Source: Chamaesiphon minutus PCC 6605 (GTDB lineage Bacteria > Cyanobacteriota > Cyanobacteriia > Cyanobacteriales > Chamaesiphonaceae). From it: a stretch of DNA of 64,000 nt. The DNA is taken from positions 4,002,385 to 4,066,384 of the forward strand of contig NC_019697.1 of assembly GCF_000317145.1 (NCBI RefSeq), given 5' to 3'. The position numbers were made by a program, and so were the translations under genes. Each line of letters begins with the position of its first letter. Position 1 is the first letter of the stretch. A model generated the notes under the pieces. That model saw only the letters and a program-made list of their open reading frames with translations, was not told the origin of the DNA and did no database searches. Shown in pieces: positions 63,076-64,000 of this stretch.

Positions 63076-63372
63076 ATGACCATGATAGAACACAATCCAA
63101 CTATAGATTTGAATCTATCTAAACAAGATGTCGAGAGTTACATCCTCCAGCATGGCTGGAAACAAGTAGCGCATCCCAACAAAAAGCTCCAAGTTTTTGC
63201 TGGATTGGTAGATAATGATGGTCGAGAAATTCGATTGGCTTTACCTCTAAGCAACGATCTAAAAGACACGCCTCTGCGAATTTATCAGGCGGTACAAACG
63301 ATCGCAGATATTGAAGATCGACCTCTAAATGCAGTGGTTGCAGATATTGAGAAAGTTAAAGCATCACAATAG
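63076..63372 (+). CDS. small hypothetical protein
   Basis: The 98-residue product (LSKQDVESYILQHGWKQVAH, LQVFAGLVDNDGREIRLALP, IYQAVQTIADIEDRPLNAVV) is soluble with an alpha/beta look and is not recognised beyond resembling small cyanobacterial proteins of unknown role. ATG at 63076 or 63082. In the layout it could be an antitoxin or immunity protein for the ART-like gene before truncation, but that is a guess. Confidence 0.6.
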   Translation: MTMIEHNPTIDLNLSKQDVESYILQHGWKQVAHPNKKLQVFAGLVDNDGREIRLALPLSNDLKDTPLRIYQAVQTIADIEDRPLNAVVADIEKVKASQ

Positions 63373-63390
63373 AACAGTGACTTTTAGGAG

Positions 63391-63515
63391 CGGTGCTGGC
63401 TGTTGTTCTACAAAGATGACTCCTTCAGCCGCAGGATTCCAACCACCCGGTATTGTAGCGAGACGATATATCGTCGAATTTCACCCTAACAGACAGCATC
63501 TTGTTGTAACGATCT
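63391..63515 (-). pseudogene. duplicated cobN 5' end, start codon lost
   Basis: CGGTGCTGGCTGTTGTTCTA, GGATTCCAACCACC and GGTATTGTAGCGAGACGAT match 62596-62716 with scattered changes and a 3-bp insertion. The cobN ATG (CAT on the plus strand) reads TAT here, so it cannot start translation. It is a remnant of a tandem duplication. Confidence 0.85.
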
Positions 63516-63531
63516 TGAACTTGACGATGGT

Positions 63532-63891
63532 TTAACCCTCTGGCTTCAACCATCCTCTAAGCGTAGTTTTGATAACCTTAAGATATTTATTTTCCAGCAC
63601 AAACTCATCAATGATAGATTCACCACAGGCTTTCAATGCAGCAGAAGCTCGACGTTTTAAACTTGGTGTTGTCTCATCATTTACATATGAAATCATTTCT
63701 GATTGAGTTGCCGAAGGATTTATTTGCTCAAAATATCCTAACAACTTTTGAATTTCTAACGCGGCGTCACTAAGAGTTTGCTTCTGCTCAGATTGGATAA
63801 ATATATTGTTATCCGATCTAGCATACTTTCCGACAGCTCCAGCTTGCTGAACATTGTATGTATCTCCGTCTTTCCGATCTAATGTTGACAT
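63532..63891 (-). CDS. hypothetical protein; frame open to the window edge
   Basis: From ATG 63891 (MSTLDRKDGDTYNVQQAGAV) the product is 119 residues; GGAG eight bases upstream suits it as an RBS. The C-terminal part (QTLSDAALEIQKLLGYFEQI, YVNDETTPSLKRRASAALKA) belongs to a short helical module I recall as common in cyanobacterial proteins of unknown role. The same frame stays open for 36 more codons to base 63999 (WDIDRDPIPVDRVDRIFQIT), so it could instead be the end of a longer gene. Confidence 0.65.
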   Translation of the reverse strand: MSTLDRKDGDTYNVQQAGAVGKYARSDNNIFIQSEQKQTLSDAALEIQKLLGYFEQINPSATQSEMISYVNDETTPSLKRRASAALKACGESIIDEFVLENKYLKVIKTTLRGWLKPEG

Positions 63892-64000
63892 ACTTACTGC
63901 TCCTACGTGGTTATTGATTGTAATCTGAAAAATTCGATCTACTCGATCGACTGGAATGGGATCTCGATCTATATCCCAGTTACTGCTAATTTCGAGAATA

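Noticed and set aside
1-64000. tRNA, rRNA or CRISPR loci
   Set aside because: None was seen on reading either strand; a tRNA scan would settle the small chance of a missed tRNA.

Overview
The window is a piece of a cyanobacterial chromosome. It carries allophycocyanin (apcA, apcB, apcC), magnesium-chelatase chlD, ferrochelatase with a light-harvesting-like tail, a one-helix high-light-inducible protein, psbY, ndhO, a complex C (cytochrome b6 heme) assembly factor, rpaB and a cyAbrB regulator. The palindrome GCGATCGC (HIP1) and strings such as CGATCG and GATCGATC are very frequent, and 7-bp tandem repeats occur between genes. I cannot name the species. The density of GATCGATC recalls Chamaesiphon-like freshwater cyanobacteria, but that is only a guess.

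Layout. 1-2.7 kb: the 5' part of a phzF gene, then apcA-apcB-apcC with a long hairpin before apcC and a strong terminator after it. 2.7-12.9 kb: mostly housekeeping and regulatory genes (phytase-like lipoprotein, cyAbrB, CCB assembly factor, rpaB, radA, hupE, rhomboid protease), then an overlapping nuclease/adenine-methyltransferase pair. 12.9-20.3 kb: repeat-rich DNA with a 103-bp MITE, chlD, and a run of genes for small exported proteins. The first of these is cut by an ISAs1-family element whose removal would restore the frame exactly. 20.4-25.3 kb: an HtrA/Deg protease, an IS982-family element in palindrome-rich DNA, a TPR protein and a SpoIIM-like membrane protein. 25.4-49.7 kb: a long ordinary stretch with hemH, TPR, nusB-ftsY-PP2C phosphatase, pgmB, hydrolases, ndhO, psbY, a MBL protein, a site-2-protease homologue without its catalytic motif, a DUF4912 protein, an ABC exporter, a HAD phosphatase, a histidine-kinase homologue without its phospho-acceptor, a very large GH15/phosphorylase-kinase-like protein and an hli gene. 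49.9-58.5 kb: an accessory island with FKBP, an ISL3 element, a truncated antitoxin, an intact MazF-type toxin-antitoxin pair, a second MITE copy, an IS607 element with intact serine recombinase and TnpB, and an IS66 element that ends inside a hypothetical gene. 58.5-64 kb: cobN, which carries several in-frame palindromic repeat insertions, followed by a small-gene cassette bracketed by a duplication of the cobN 5' end.

The most interesting things are: (1) two identical 103-bp MITEs with 26-bp imperfect terminal inverted repeats and 4-bp target duplications, one with a related empty site about 100 bp away; (2) cobN with nested in-frame palindromic insertions whose lengths are multiples of three; (3) an A-A'-A hairpin switch over the stop codon of the cyAbrB gene; (4) two proteins that look like catalytically dead members of enzyme families (site-2 protease and histidine kinase); (5) an intact IS607 TnpB with a structured 3' end suited to a guide RNA; (6) the duplicated cobN start region around a cassette that contains a fragment resembling an ADP-ribosyltransferase. 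Everything here comes from reading the sequence; no database search was run, and family names come from recognised motifs.
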